From NCBI GenBank assembly GCA_036676475.1, contig JAKFCU010000058.1:1-30913 (forward strand): 30,913 nt of DNA, in the 5' to 3' direction. Positions 12,315-20,990 of this stretch are shown one piece after another. Each line of letters opens with the position of its first letter. The first letter of the stretch is position 1. The notes beneath the pieces are model-generated. The model worked only from the letters and a program-made list of their open reading frames with translations, was not told the origin of the DNA and did no database searches. This DNA is from LC029 sp036676475. Lineage in GTDB: Bacteria > Bacillota > Bacilli > Aneurinibacillales > RAOX-1. Both the position numbers and the translations under genes were made by a program.

Positions 12315-13754
12315 TTAGTAAGCAAAGAGATCACTAAAGGCGCCTAGGCGAAGCTTAAATAGGAGCCTATCTCCCCATTTTGATGTTTGTTCTTCCTTGG
12401 CAGAGGGAATGGCATGAGCTTCTGTATCCCATTGGTTTAAGGACATTTGTAAAGCATTAGCCACATTAATCATACCATGTCCGTATTCGGTATCTTTTCC
12501 TGTAGGTCCTACATCTACAGCGGTGTTGTGGATAATCGCTCTTACGTCCTCATTCGATAGCTTAGGATTAACGGATAAGATTAAACCTGCGAGACCAGCG
12601 ACATGAGGACAAGCCATGGAGGTTCCAGAAAGAGCCGCATATTCGTTATAGATATAGGTGCTAGGAATATCAACTCCAGGTGCAGCTACGTCTATGTAGC
12701 TTCCATAATTGGAAAATTCAGCCCTTTGAGCTTGTTGATCGACAGCCGCTACACTAATCACTTCTGGATATGCCGCTGGATAGCTAGGTTGACTTGTATT
12801 ATCATTTCCTGAGGCCGCCACAAGAACAATTCCTTTGTTGTAAGCATAACGAATCGATTCCTGTAGTATTCCCGAAGGGTGATAATTACCCACACTCATA
12901 TTGATGACTTGAGCCCCGTGATCTGCAGCCCAGCGAATTCCTTTCGCAATATCAAAGGAGGAACCTGTGCCTTCTGCACCGATGGCTTTAATCGGCATGA
13001 TTTTATTATTCCAGGAAACCCCTGCAATCCCTACTGTATTATTGGTGGAAGCAGAAATAATTCCTGCAACATGAGTTCCATGCCCATTATCATCTAAAGG
13101 CTGATTGCTGTCAGTCAACACGTTATATCCAGTTACCAGCTTATCTTTAAAATCCTGGTGATTTAGATCTACCCCTGTATCCACAACGGCAACCACTATG
13201 CTTGACTTACCGAGATTAATATCCCAGGCCTTATCCGCTTTGATTAAGGGCAAGTTCCATTGATACTGTGAATAAAGCGGATCATTAGGCAACCGGTTCG
13301 GTAGGAGCAAATAGTTTGGCTCTGCAAATTCAACATCATTCCTCGCTGTGAAATAGAGAATTAATTCTTCGGTTTCTTTTGTTTGGGATTTAAAAATGCA
13401 ATAGGGATCCCAATGTTTTTTCATTTTTCCATTAATGGCTTGATTAATCCTAGCTAATTCTGCTTCATTTGGATGAACCTTGAATTTAACGGTAACTTCT
13501 CTCTTGACGGCATGGCTTTTATCACGAGTATTATGATGAATCGTCATAATATGGGGGCTGTGATTTAGGCTTTCTACCGTCTGTCGAACTTGACTGATAT
13601 AGTTTATTTTTTCTGGAATATGAATGAGTTCGCCTTCCTTCTTGTTTTGAACAGAACTCATTGGTTTCATTTCCATGGGCCTATTCCAAGTCATTGGAAT
13701 AAGAGCAGCTCCAAAGAGTAAAGCAATGATGGAAAATGTAAGGATATTTCGCAT
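12315..13754 (-). CDS. Subtilisin-like (S8) serine protease, exported
   Basis: A 479-residue secreted or membrane-tethered subtilase. A hydrophobic segment (residues 3-22) acts as signal or anchor. A propeptide follows (about 85-150, with FAEPNY just before the mature part). The S8 domain has catalytic D192 (VVDTGVD), H225 (NGHGTHVAG), oxyanion N317 (ASGND) and S379 (SGTSMACPHVAG). About 45 poorly conserved residues follow the domain. Of several close starts I prefer the ATG at 13754, since it leaves room after TTGAGG. ATGs and a GTG just upstream cannot be excluded. The stop adjoins an interspersed repeat. Confidence 0.95.
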   Translation of the reverse strand: MRNILTFSIIALLFGAALIPMTWNRPMEMKPMSSVQNKKEGELIHIPEKINYISQVRQTVESLNHSPHIMTIHHNTRDKSHAVKREVTVKFKVHPNEAELARINQAINGKMKKHWDPYCIFKSQTKETEELILYFTARNDVEFAEPNYLLLPNRLPNDPLYSQYQWNLPLIKADKAWDINLGKSSIVVAVVDTGVDLNHQDFKDKLVTGYNVLTDSNQPLDDNGHGTHVAGIISASTNNTVGIAGVSWNNKIMPIKAIGAEGTGSSFDIAKGIRWAADHGAQVINMSVGNYHPSGILQESIRYAYNKGIVLVAASGNDNTSQPSYPAAYPEVISVAAVDQQAQRAEFSNYGSYIDVAAPGVDIPSTYIYNEYAALSGTSMACPHVAGLAGLILSVNPKLSNEDVRAIIHNTAVDVGPTGKDTEYGHGMINVANALQMSLNQWDTEAHAIPSAKEEQTSKWGDRLLFKLRLGAFSDLFAY

Positions 13755-13837
13755 AACAGCCATCACCTCAAGTATATGTCATTACCATTATCTTGAGGAT
13801 AAATATCGTTTTTCATGATGGTGAATCATGGTATAAA

Positions 13838-13883
13838 GAAAAAAGCCCTTCTGCTTGTTTGAGATTCAACAGGAAGAAAGGCT
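13838..13883 (-). terminator. Terminator of metallophosphoesterase gene
   Basis: On the minus strand AGCCTTTCT pairs with AGAAGGGCT (one wobble pair) and is followed by TTTTTTC. It lies about 60 bases past the stop of the minus-strand phosphoesterase gene. Confidence 0.65.
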
Positions 13884-13910
13884 GTAACCATAGATTGTTA
13901 AGTTGCATCG

Positions 13911-13970
13911 GCTTTCTTACACTTATGGGAAATTATTATACGTACCTAGGCTACGCAAGTAGCTTTCTTA
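13911..13970 (+). repeat. 50-bp interspersed repeat, overlapping a gene end
   Basis: The main copy (13921-13970) reads ACTTATGGGAAATTATTATA, then CGTACCTAGGCTACGCAAG and TAGCTTTCTTA. A leftover GCTTTCTTAC (13911-13920) suggests a second, mostly lost tandem copy. The minus-strand phosphoesterase gene ends inside the main copy, so the repeat encodes its last residues. Confidence 0.85.
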
Positions 13971-14776
13971 TTCTTGTTAACTAAAGTATGCATGGTGATT
14001 TCGGGTTTAGAGCGCAGTCGGATATTGAAGCCCGTTTGTCCTAATCCTTCACTGATGTAAAAAGCTTTGTTTTCATGATAATGCAGACCTTTAATGATAT
14101 TCATCTTGGGCAGTTTTCCCATTTTCGCTAAATGGTAGGCCTTAGGATAATGGATTTGACCACCATGGAAGTGCCCGCTTAATAAATAATCATAGTGGAT
14201 ATCCTTCATTTGCAAGACAATATTGGGATCGTGGGTGAGGACGAGATGAATTCCTTCTGTAATACCTTCGTAGGCTTGATCGATCTTGCTGCGACCCGAG
14301 TGATAGTCATCAATACCAATGATATGAATCGGTTTACCCTGATGCATAATACGTTTGTTTTCATTCAACAGTACATGACAACCTTTTTCTTCAAGCGCTT
14401 CTTTTAGGCGATAGAAATCTTTTGCCTTTAATACATAATCATGGTTACCAAAGACAATGAATATACCATGGGTTGTTTGCAATTCCTTGAGTTTATCAAT
14501 ATAAGTTAAAAATTTAGGTATACTTCGGGCACGATCTAAGTAATCTCCTGTAAGTGCAATAAGATCTATTTTTTCCTCTTTTAACTCCTCGTAAAGCTGA
14601 TTCGGAGAGATCGAGAGATTTTCCATATGAAGATCGGATAAATGAAGAATTTGTAGTTCTCCTTCCCATGTTTGGCGAATAGGAAGTGTAATTCGCGTAA
14701 GAACGGCATTCTTCGTGTTCTGATGAGCATAGAAGAGGACGAGGGAAAGCAAGGGAATAAGGATGATCCATAACAT
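13946..14776 (-). CDS. Membrane-anchored metallophosphoesterase (YkuE-like)
   Basis: A 276-residue calcineurin-like phosphoesterase with an N-terminal membrane anchor (LWIILIPLLSLVLFYAH). All metal motifs are present: DLH (48-50), GDYLD (77-81), GNHD (110-113), THDP (181-184) and GHFHGGQ (201-207). Such proteins often act on cell-envelope phospho-compounds, but the substrate is unknown. The last residues KKATCVA and the stop lie within an interspersed repeat, so the original C-terminus has been replaced or extended. Family members normally end soon after the conserved strand, so activity should not be affected. Confidence 0.92.
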   Translation of the reverse strand: MLWIILIPLLSLVLFYAHQNTKNAVLTRITLPIRQTWEGELQILHLSDLHMENLSISPNQLYEELKEEKIDLIALTGDYLDRARSIPKFLTYIDKLKELQTTHGIFIVFGNHDYVLKAKDFYRLKEALEEKGCHVLLNENKRIMHQGKPIHIIGIDDYHSGRSKIDQAYEGITEGIHLVLTHDPNIVLQMKDIHYDYLLSGHFHGGQIHYPKAYHLAKMGKLPKMNIIKGLHYHENKAFYISEGLGQTGFNIRLRSKPEITMHTLVNKNKKATCVA

Positions 14777-14868
14777 GATATATCACTCTTTCTATACTGA
14801 TGATACAAGAAATTATATAACAAATAGAGAGGGGAATAAATGTGAAATATATGGATTGTTAAACAAAC

Positions 14869-14888
14869 GAAAAATTTCAAAATTTTTC
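14869..14888. repeat. 20-bp palindrome in acsA/phosphoesterase intergenic
   Basis: GAAAAATTT-CA-AAATTTTTC, perfect arms, about 80 bases before the acsA start in the divergent intergenic region. A near-identical pair TTATATAACAAA (14813-14824 and 14931-14942) flanks it. It is a possible regulator site. I see no clear CcpA cre match here. Confidence 0.45.
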
Positions 14889-14970
14889 ATAAGTATGGCA
14901 GGGAAACAAAATCCATTGTAGAATTGTTATATAACAAACATATAAAAAAGTATTTAGGGAGCGAGAGCAG

Positions 14971-16686
14971 ATGTTAAACAGAAAAGAAGAAATTTTGTTG
15001 CTCGATGAAAAGGCAAATCTTAAGCACTATGATGAGGCAGTAGCCCAAATGGATTGGAAAGAAGTCGAAAAGCAGTTTAGCTGGTATACAACAGGTAAAG
15101 TTAATATCGTTTATGAAGCGATTGACAAGCATGTAACAGAAGGAAAAGGAGAGAAGACTGCGCTCTATTATACAGATGGTGTAAGAGATGAACAGTATAC
15201 ATTTTCACAGTTGCAAACCCTATCTTGCCAATTCGCAAATGGGCTAAAGGATTTGGGAGTATCCAGAGGAGATCGCGTATTCATTTTTATGCCAAGGAGT
15301 CCAGAACTGTTTATTTCCTTATTGGGTATCGTTCGTTTGGGAGCCATTGTAGGACCCTTGTTTGAAGCTTTCATGGAAGAAGCGATTCGGGACCGTCTCC
15401 AGGATAGCGGGGCAATTGCAGTTGTAACAACTCCGCAATTAATAAAAAGAATTCCTGTTCACGAATTGCCCGAATTAAAGAATGTAATCCTAGTTGGAGA
15501 GACAGAGGAACTTCAATCTGGTCAGGTTCGTTTTGACGATATCATGAAGGGTTCCGATGGGTATTTGATGGAATGGGTAGACCGGGAAACAGGGATGCTG
15601 CTGCATTATACTTCAGGTTCCACCGGAAAGCCTAAAGGGGTATTTCAAGTCCATGATGCGATGGTACATCAGATCATGTCTGGTAAGTGGGTATATGATC
15701 TGAAGGACGATGACATCTATTGGTGCACTGCTGACCCTGGTTGGGTAACCGGAACTTCTGCTGGTATGTGGGCTCCATGGTTGAATGGAGTTAGCATAGT
15801 ATTAAGAGGGGGGAGATTTAAGCCTGCAGATTGGTATGCCACTCTTGAAAAATACAAGGTAACCGTTTGGTTTAGTGCACCAACTGCCTTCCGTATGCTA
15901 ATGGGAGAGGGCAATGAACTGCCAAAACAATTTGATTTGAATTCATTAAGACATATTCTTTCTGCGGGTGAGCCTCTTAATCCTGAGGTTATTCGTTGGG
16001 GATTAGATGTATTAGAAAGACGGATTCATGACAACTGGTGGATGACCGAAACGGGTTCGACCATCTGTGCCAATTACCGCAGCCTGCCCATTCGTCCGGG
16101 TTCAATGGGTAAGCCTCTCCCTGGAATTGAAATGGCGATTGTGGATAAACAAGGAAACATATTACCTGCCAATTCAATGGGGAACCTTGCCATTAAACCA
16201 GGTTGGCCGGCCATGATGAGAAAGATCTGGCGCAATGAAGCAAAATACCAAGAGTACTTCCAAAACGGATGGTATGTTAGTGGTGACTCCGCTTACATGG
16301 ACGAGGACGGGTACTTCTGGTTTGATGGGCGTGTAGATGACGTCATTAATACCGCGGGTGAAAGGGTAGGTCCATTCGAAGTAGAGAGCAAATTAGTGGA
16401 ACATCACGCAGTGGCAGAAGCAGGGGTTATTGGGGTGCCTGATACCTTGCGCGGTGAAGTCATAAAGGCTTTCATTACGCTTCGAGTTGGGTATGAAGAA
16501 AATAACGAGCTTAAAATGGAGATTTCCAAATTCGTTAAAGAGCGTCTAGCAGCTCACGCGGCTCCTCGACTTATAGAATTTAGAGATAAATTGCCTAAGA
16601 CCAGATCCGGCAAAATCATGCGTCGAGTCCTGAAGGCTTGGGAGTTAGGCTTGCCTACCGGTGATCTATCTACCATGGAGGACTAA
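14971..16686 (+). CDS. acsA: Acetyl-CoA synthetase AcsA
   Basis: A 571-residue AMP-forming acetate:CoA ligase that activates acetate to acetyl-CoA. The P-loop YTSGSTGKPKG is at 213-223. WWMTETG and GWYVSGDSAYMDEDGYFWFD hold the adenylate-binding and hinge residues. PKTRSGKIMRR carries K548, the lysine whose acetylation controls the enzyme. Length and sequence style match B. subtilis AcsA rather than the longer Acs. The acuABC acetylation genes that neighbour acsA in Bacillus are absent here, so regulation by acetylation would rely on genes elsewhere. It is a single gene with its own terminator. Confidence 0.94.
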   Translation: MLNRKEEILLLDEKANLKHYDEAVAQMDWKEVEKQFSWYTTGKVNIVYEAIDKHVTEGKGEKTALYYTDGVRDEQYTFSQLQTLSCQFANGLKDLGVSRGDRVFIFMPRSPELFISLLGIVRLGAIVGPLFEAFMEEAIRDRLQDSGAIAVVTTPQLIKRIPVHELPELKNVILVGETEELQSGQVRFDDIMKGSDGYLMEWVDRETGMLLHYTSGSTGKPKGVFQVHDAMVHQIMSGKWVYDLKDDDIYWCTADPGWVTGTSAGMWAPWLNGVSIVLRGGRFKPADWYATLEKYKVTVWFSAPTAFRMLMGEGNELPKQFDLNSLRHILSAGEPLNPEVIRWGLDVLERRIHDNWWMTETGSTICANYRSLPIRPGSMGKPLPGIEMAIVDKQGNILPANSMGNLAIKPGWPAMMRKIWRNEAKYQEYFQNGWYVSGDSAYMDEDGYFWFDGRVDDVINTAGERVGPFEVESKLVEHHAVAEAGVIGVPDTLRGEVIKAFITLRVGYEENNELKMEISKFVKERLAAHAAPRLIEFRDKLPKTRSGKIMRRVLKAWELGLPTGDLSTMED

Positions 16687-16733
16687 TGATCAAGGGGAAT
16701 GTTAGAATAGGGAAACAATCCTAACCGAAAACA

Positions 16734-16776
16734 ATAGAAGTCTTGCTGTTGTTGTCTATTCAGGCAAGACTTCTAT
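16734..16776. terminator. Terminator hairpin after acsA
   Basis: ATAGAAGTCTTGC (16734-16746) and GCAAGACTTCTAT (16764-16776) form a perfect 13-bp stem. It has no strong T-run. The next bases merge straight into an interspersed repeat, which may have replaced the T-tract. Confidence 0.7.
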
Positions 16777-16777
16777 C

Positions 16778-16816
16778 GTATATTATACGCAAATGGCTAC
16801 ACTAGTTGCTTTCTTA
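16778..16816 (+). repeat. 50-bp interspersed repeat, left-truncated
   Basis: GTATATTATACGC, then GGCTACACTAGTTGCTTTCTTA. The left third is missing where it joins the acsA terminator. It reads away from the 3' end of the minus-strand cysK gene. Confidence 0.8.
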
Positions 16817-16844
16817 CCTCTTATCTTAAAGCGGGAAGTTTTCC

Positions 16845-17765
16845 TCATTTTCCAAATAAATCACTAGATAAATAGCGCTCACCCGTATCAGGGGCTATAC
16901 AAACGACACGATGTCCAGATCCTAAACGCCTAGCAATAAGCAAGGTGGCATAAGTAGCGGCTCCTGCTGATATACCAACAAGGATGCCTTCCTTGCAAGC
17001 TAAATCTCTGGTGGTTCTTTCAGCATCTTCATCAGAAATCTGGAAGATTTCATCATATACTGCTACATTTAAAATCGGGGGAATAAAACCTGGACTTGTT
17101 CCGACTAATTTATGGGGACCTGGTTGACCGCCAGATAAAACTGGAGAGCCTTTAGGTTCAACGACATAAACTTTTAGGCCGGTGATGTTTTCTTTCAATG
17201 TTTCTCCAGTTCCAGTGATGGTTCCACCTGTTCCGGCTGTTGCAATAAAGGCATCTAATTTACCATCGGTTTGTTTTAATATTTCTAATGCTGTAGTTTT
17301 GCGATGAATATCCGAATTTGCTTGGTTCTTGAATTGTTGAGGCATATAGCTGTTGGGAATCTGTTCTAATAATTCCTCAGCTTTGCGTATAGCCCCGGGC
17401 ATCTTTTCCGCTCCGGGTGTTAAGATAACTTGGGCACCGTAGGCTTTTAAAATATTTTTTCTTTCCGCTGTCATGGTATCCGGCATGACCAGAATCGCTT
17501 TATACCCGCGGGCTGCGGCATTCATAGCTAAACCAATCCCTGTATTCCCACTCGTAGGTTCGATGATCGTTGCTCCTGGCTTTAGATATCCTGCTTTTTC
17601 TGCCTCGATCATCATATTGAAGGCTGCACGGTCTTTTACGCTACCGCTCGGATTAAATTTCTCTAGTTTGATTAAAACTTCAGCATCGTTAGGTCCAACT
17701 AATCGATTTAAACGAACCATCGGAGTTTGTCCAATTAACTCTGCCATATTTTCTACAACCCGCAT
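16845..17765 (-). CDS. cysK: Cysteine synthase A (O-acetylserine thiol-lyase)
   Basis: A 306-residue PLP enzyme that makes cysteine from O-acetylserine and sulfide. K44 in SGSVKDRA is the Schiff-base lysine. PTSGNTG (70-76) binds substrate and GTGGT (178-182) binds the PLP phosphate. GISAGAA and the CIAPDTGERYLSSDLF ending are typical of CysK. The ATG follows AAAGGGGGA. It has its own sigma-A promoter and a leader of about 100 nt containing a small hairpin. Cystathionine beta-synthase-like and CysM paralogues are less likely given the C-terminus. Confidence 0.93.
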   Translation of the reverse strand: MRVVENMAELIGQTPMVRLNRLVGPNDAEVLIKLEKFNPSGSVKDRAAFNMMIEAEKAGYLKPGATIIEPTSGNTGIGLAMNAAARGYKAILVMPDTMTAERKNILKAYGAQVILTPGAEKMPGAIRKAEELLEQIPNSYMPQQFKNQANSDIHRKTTALEILKQTDGKLDAFIATAGTGGTITGTGETLKENITGLKVYVVEPKGSPVLSGGQPGPHKLVGTSPGFIPPILNVAVYDEIFQISDEDAERTTRDLACKEGILVGISAGAATYATLLIARRLGSGHRVVCIAPDTGERYLSSDLFGK

Positions 17766-17831
17766 GGGTGAATCCCCCTTTGTTTAAAGGTGAATGGAAA
17801 TTTGATAATATATGTTAAATGAGGAAACATA

Positions 17832-17899
17832 TAGGTTCAATTCCTATAAAAACAGTGGATTTTGTGTACTATATTATGACTTATTTTAGGACTTGTCAA
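17832..17899 (-). promoter_or_regulatory. cysK promoter and leader hairpin
   Basis: On the minus strand TTGACA (17899-17894), a 17-base spacer and TAATAT (17876-17871) form a strong sigma-A promoter with a start near 17864. The early leader holds TATAGG-AATTGAA-CCTATA, a 6-bp inverted repeat that could be an operator (for example for a CymR-type repressor) or a hairpin. A T-box or S-box does not fit in the roughly 100-nt leader. Confidence 0.65.
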
Positions 17900-17961
17900 T
17901 GAGATCACCATTAATATATAAACTATAAAACTAGTGAAAATAAGTTTTTGATTGTTTTTCG

Positions 17962-18012
17962 TACTTATCGGAAAGTATTATACGCATAAGGCTGCGCTAG
18001 TTAGCTTTCTTA
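17962..18012 (+). repeat. 50-bp interspersed repeat, near-consensus copy
   Basis: TACTTATCGGAAAGTATTAT, then ACGCATAAGGCTGCGCTAG and TTAGCTTTCTTA. It lies between the divergent cysK and PadR-type genes, one of the few copies not at a gene 3' end. Confidence 0.85.
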
Positions 18013-18107
18013 CTTTTTTTGTAAAGATGCATATAATAGAATGGAGATAATAAAATATTCACATAGGGATTTTGTCAGAGAGAAAGGGAAGTGGAGGAGA
18101 AAAACTG

Positions 18108-18497
18108 ATGACAGATTTGGAGAAAGCTCAGACGGATAAAGTTGGGATAACCGGGAATAGGAAAAATCTGTTGATTCCATGTTTGCTTCTTATCCTGCGT
18201 GATTTGAGGGTACATGGATATCAACTTATACAAGAACTTGTATCATTCGGATTTGAAGCTGTTGACCAAGGATATGTATACCGTACACTCCGTCAAATGG
18301 AAAAAGAGAACTTGGTTAATTCCGAATGGGATACTACATCTGGCGGGCCAGCTAAGCGAATCTATTCCATTACCGAGCAAGGAGAAGCCTATTTAAGCGC
18401 TTGGGCATCAACCCTAGAACAATATCAGCGTACATTGGATCGGTTTTTTCAAATGTATGAACGATTTCTTTTTTCATCACCAAAGAAAGAGGATTAA
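18108..18497 (+). CDS. PadR-type regulator, PhaQ-like
   Basis: A 129-residue PadR winged-helix protein. HGYQLIQELVSFGFEAVDQG, then YVYRTLRQMEKENLVNSEWD and SGGPAKRIYSIT, with the DRFFQMYERF tail, closely match the polyhydroxybutyrate-responsive repressor PhaQ of Bacillus megaterium. PhaQ senses PHB and controls pha gene expression. The ATG at 18108 follows GGAGGAG. The upstream extension to 18072 is unlikely. No phaP, phaR, phaB or phaC gene is in the window, so targets must lie elsewhere. An interspersed repeat follows 60 bases after the stop. Confidence 0.85.
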   Translation: MTDLEKAQTDKVGITGNRKNLLIPCLLLILRDLRVHGYQLIQELVSFGFEAVDQGYVYRTLRQMEKENLVNSEWDTTSGGPAKRIYSITEQGEAYLSAWASTLEQYQRTLDRFFQMYERFLFSSPKKED

Positions 18498-18559
18498 ATA
18501 TTATAGCTATGAAGGAATTTAATTACTCTTGAAGAATTTTATATTGTGATAGACTTTAG

Positions 18560-18592
18560 AAAGAAAGCTATTAGTGTAGTTGTGCGTATAAA
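18560..18592 (-). repeat. 50-bp interspersed repeat, partial reverse copy
   Basis: AAGAAAGCTATTAGTGTAGT followed by TGTGCGTATAAAA. The distal part (ACTTTCCGATAAG) is missing. It reads away from the end of the PadR-type gene. Confidence 0.7.
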
Positions 18593-18614
18593 AATATAAG
18601 GTGGTATTAATTAA

Positions 18615-19169
18615 ATGGTAGATAAAGAGAGTAGACTTTCTCCGGACTTACATATGATGATGAATGTGATTCGAGCTATGTATAAAATATTGGAGGAAGA
18701 CTGGACAAGACAAGCTAAAAGGCATGGGTTAACCTTTCCACAGGAGCATCTCCTATGGATATTGCATTTTCGGGATGGAAGTACCATTACTGAGGTGGCC
18801 AATTTGGGTTTATGGCATATTTCAACTGCAATGCATCTCATTGATAAGCTAGAGGAGAAAGAAATCGTTCGCAAGGAACGTGTTCGAAATGATAAACGAG
18901 CTTCGCGTGTATTTTTAACTGAAAAAGGAAGAGACCTCCGTTACAAAATGATGAATGAAGATGATTTCTCCACCTATAAGCTATATCAAGTCATGCAGAA
19001 GAAGAGAGATTACTATGGATTCGAATGGGGTAAGCTGCTTGAGTTCGGACTTGCTGTAACCCAAGAACTATATGGAAGGGACTATGTGGAATTTGTGGAA
19101 ACTTCTGCGAAAATGATTGATGCAGAGAATAATCAATTCCATAGTGAAATAGATTATACCATCAAATAG
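18615..19169 (+). CDS. MarR-family regulator, Hpr/ScoC-like
   Basis: A 184-residue MarR winged-helix protein. ILEEDWTRQAKRHGLTFPQEHLLWIL, then DGSTITEVANLGLWHIST (recognition helix) and KLEEKEIVRKERVRNDKRAS (wing, with NDKR) follow the pattern of B. subtilis Hpr (ScoC), including the extra C-terminal helices (ELYGRDYVEFVETSAKMID). Hpr represses extracellular protease, peptide-transport and sporulation genes in the transition state. The ATG follows AAGGTGG. An exported subtilase lies 5 kb away, a possible but untested target. Confidence 0.83.
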   Translation: MVDKESRLSPDLHMMMNVIRAMYKILEEDWTRQAKRHGLTFPQEHLLWILHFRDGSTITEVANLGLWHISTAMHLIDKLEEKEIVRKERVRNDKRASRVFLTEKGRDLRYKMMNEDDFSTYKLYQVMQKKRDYYGFEWGKLLEFGLAVTQELYGRDYVEFVETSAKMIDAENNQFHSEIDYTIK

Positions 19170-19171
19170 TA

Positions 19172-19211
19172 GAAGAAAAGAGCAGTCTCCCCTTGAGCTG
19201 CTCTTTTCTTC
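19172..19211. terminator. Bidirectional terminator
   Basis: GAAGAAAAGAGCAG and CTGCTCTTTTCTTC, a perfect 14-bp stem between two convergent genes. Confidence 0.88.
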
Positions 19212-19213
19212 AT

Positions 19214-19891
19214 CTAAGCTGTTTTCTTTAACTGACCAATCCGTTTATCTACCTCATGATGAATAAAATAGATAGAGTGATAAGTCTTTTTTTCTTTAGC
19301 CCGGTCAAGCAACTGAAGGGCTTGATTTAAATTTCCTTTTGCGGCCTCGATTTCAGCTTGGCAGGATAATAGAATAGTAGGATTTATCTTTTTCAAATTG
19401 GTTACACGAGACATGACCTCGATGGCCCGGCCAATTTCCCCCAAACGAGCAAAATTACAAGATATAAGGGCTAGAATATTCGGGGTCGATGGTGCCTTTT
19501 CATAAAGTTGAAGGGCAAGATCCAAGGATTCTTTATATTGTCCTCTATAATAAAGAAGCCAGGAGAAGTAGTTGTAGAAAAAGGTTCGAATGAGCCGGTT
19601 GCGAACTCCCCGGAGGTGGATGACCTTTTTAATTCCTTCCATCAGATATTTTTCAGCTTCGTCATAAGCCCCTTCTAAAAATTCATGAGTGGCCTTATCA
19701 AGGAAACCTATCGCTGTTTTATTTTTTATAAAGGAACGCGCTAATATTTTTTTTACCATGGAGGGATGCTTTCGGAAAAGATAACAATAATATTGGTAGC
19801 GAAACGGATAGTGAAAGCGAACGGAAGCCGTCAAGATCACAAAGACGATACCCATCAAAATAGACAAAGGCGTGAGCTCCATTAGATACAT
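19214..19891 (-). CDS. Membrane-anchored TPR-like protein
   Basis: A 225-residue protein. One N-terminal membrane helix (LSILMGIVFVILTASVRF, about 8-25) is followed by helical repeats resembling tetratricopeptide units: HEFLEGAYDEAEKYLMEGIK, YRGQYKESLDLALQLYEKAP, FARLGEIGRAIEVMSRV and AAKGNLNQALQLLDRAKEKK. Such proteins usually serve as protein-protein scaffolds on the inner face of the membrane. The ATG at 19891 sits 7 bases after GAGG. The gene for another single-pass protein lies just upstream on the same strand (about 60 bases), so the two may be co-transcribed. The specific function is unknown. Confidence 0.72.
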   Translation of the reverse strand: MYLMELTPLSILMGIVFVILTASVRFHYPFRYQYYCYLFRKHPSMVKKILARSFIKNKTAIGFLDKATHEFLEGAYDEAEKYLMEGIKKVIHLRGVRNRLIRTFFYNYFSWLLYYRGQYKESLDLALQLYEKAPSTPNILALISCNFARLGEIGRAIEVMSRVTNLKKINPTILLSCQAEIEAAKGNLNQALQLLDRAKEKKTYHSIYFIHHEVDKRIGQLKKTA

Positions 19892-19950
19892 TATTATACC
19901 TCACTTGTTATTGTACTAAATTCTAGTATAGCATAAGAGCAGTTTCTACA

Positions 19951-20850
19951 CTATTTTAACTCATCCCGGACGGGTTGATCCCATTGATGATAGAGACCAT
20001 CGGCCGTACGATAGAGAATGGTAAAATAGGTTCCATCCTTTGCAATCAAGAGAAGAGGCATAGAGCTTCCATTTACCTTATTGTTATGTTCCATGATGAT
20101 GTTTTCGTGTAGTATATTCCATATTTTGCGGATAACCTCGGAGGAGTCTTCCGCTGGAATGCCTGGAAGTTGTTCCTGAGAGCTGTATATAGGTAACTGA
20201 GAAAGAGGGAACAAAAAGTAATCGTTAGGATTAATCTCGAATTTCTGAAAGGCATCATTATATTCGAAGTTTAACTGCTGGTGTAGTCTCCGATCGATGA
20301 TCTGTTTCCAATTTTGTTGTTGGAGGGTTTCTGGCTGATGGAAGGTTTGAATCCCCCCGTATTTGGTAGCGGATACATATAGGTAATCATAGCTCATTTG
20401 GTGCCGATAGGTCTGATTATCGGTTTGGGCATAGTGAAAGCTGATGGCTTGATATAAATGGTTATATTTACTTGTTATTGCTAGCTGTTGGACAATGAAG
20501 TCTGCATTTTTTTCCTGATGCCCGGTTTTAGCGACAAGGATTCCATCTTGAAAAAGTAGAGTTACATCTTGCCGTAGGGATATGGACTTATTAGTTTGGG
20601 AGATGGTATTTAACTTTATTTTGAATGCAGAAGGCAGGTTACGGTTGTTTTCCATATTTTCTACGAATAAGGTACTGTTGGCTTGCACAAAAGATAGTTG
20701 AGGGTCTTTGGAAACTGATTTTAGTACGTTGCGATCATTTGGCAACAATAAATAGGCTGTAATCAAAAGGGGAAGAGCATGTGCGAGAACTAATAGAAAA
20801 ATAACTGACATTTTCCATTTGTTTGGTATAAGTCCTATTCTTGATAACAT
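19951..20850 (-). CDS. Unknown single-pass membrane protein
   Basis: I do not recognise this 299-residue protein. A membrane helix spans about 15-37 (SVIFLLVLAHALPLLITAYLL). The rest appears to be an extracytoplasmic beta-rich domain with many Gln, Asn, His and Tyr residues and no cysteine, ending TILYRTADGLYHQWDQPVRD. GGGGGA precedes the ATG by six bases. It lies upstream of the TPR-like gene on the same strand, and both are anchored by one N-terminal helix, so they could form a complex at the membrane. Confidence 0.65.
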   Translation of the reverse strand: MLSRIGLIPNKWKMSVIFLLVLAHALPLLITAYLLLPNDRNVLKSVSKDPQLSFVQANSTLFVENMENNRNLPSAFKIKLNTISQTNKSISLRQDVTLLFQDGILVAKTGHQEKNADFIVQQLAITSKYNHLYQAISFHYAQTDNQTYRHQMSYDYLYVSATKYGGIQTFHQPETLQQQNWKQIIDRRLHQQLNFEYNDAFQKFEINPNDYFLFPLSQLPIYSSQEQLPGIPAEDSSEVIRKIWNILHENIIMEHNNKVNGSSMPLLLIAKDGTYFTILYRTADGLYHQWDQPVRDELK

Positions 20851-20990
20851 GGATAATCCCCCGAATGCCTATTTTTTCCAATGTATGTGAAACTGGACAA
20901 GAATATGACTAACACAGCGCTATTCCATCCGACAGCTTTGAGCTATAATAAACAGTGGCAAGAAAAAATAGATGAATAGGGGTTGAGGAG

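Noticed and set aside
14777..14970. CcpA cre site for acsA
   Set aside because: Candidate stretches lack the central CG and flanking matches of the cre consensus. Only an AT palindrome is clear.
17766..17864. T-box or S-box riboswitch before cysK
   Set aside because: The leader implied by the promoter is only about 100 nt and lacks the conserved T-box and SAM-riboswitch motifs.
18072..18107. Longer start for the PadR-type regulator
   Set aside because: The added residues overlap the GGAGGAG ribosome binding site of the ATG at 18108 and do not resemble PhaQ N-termini.
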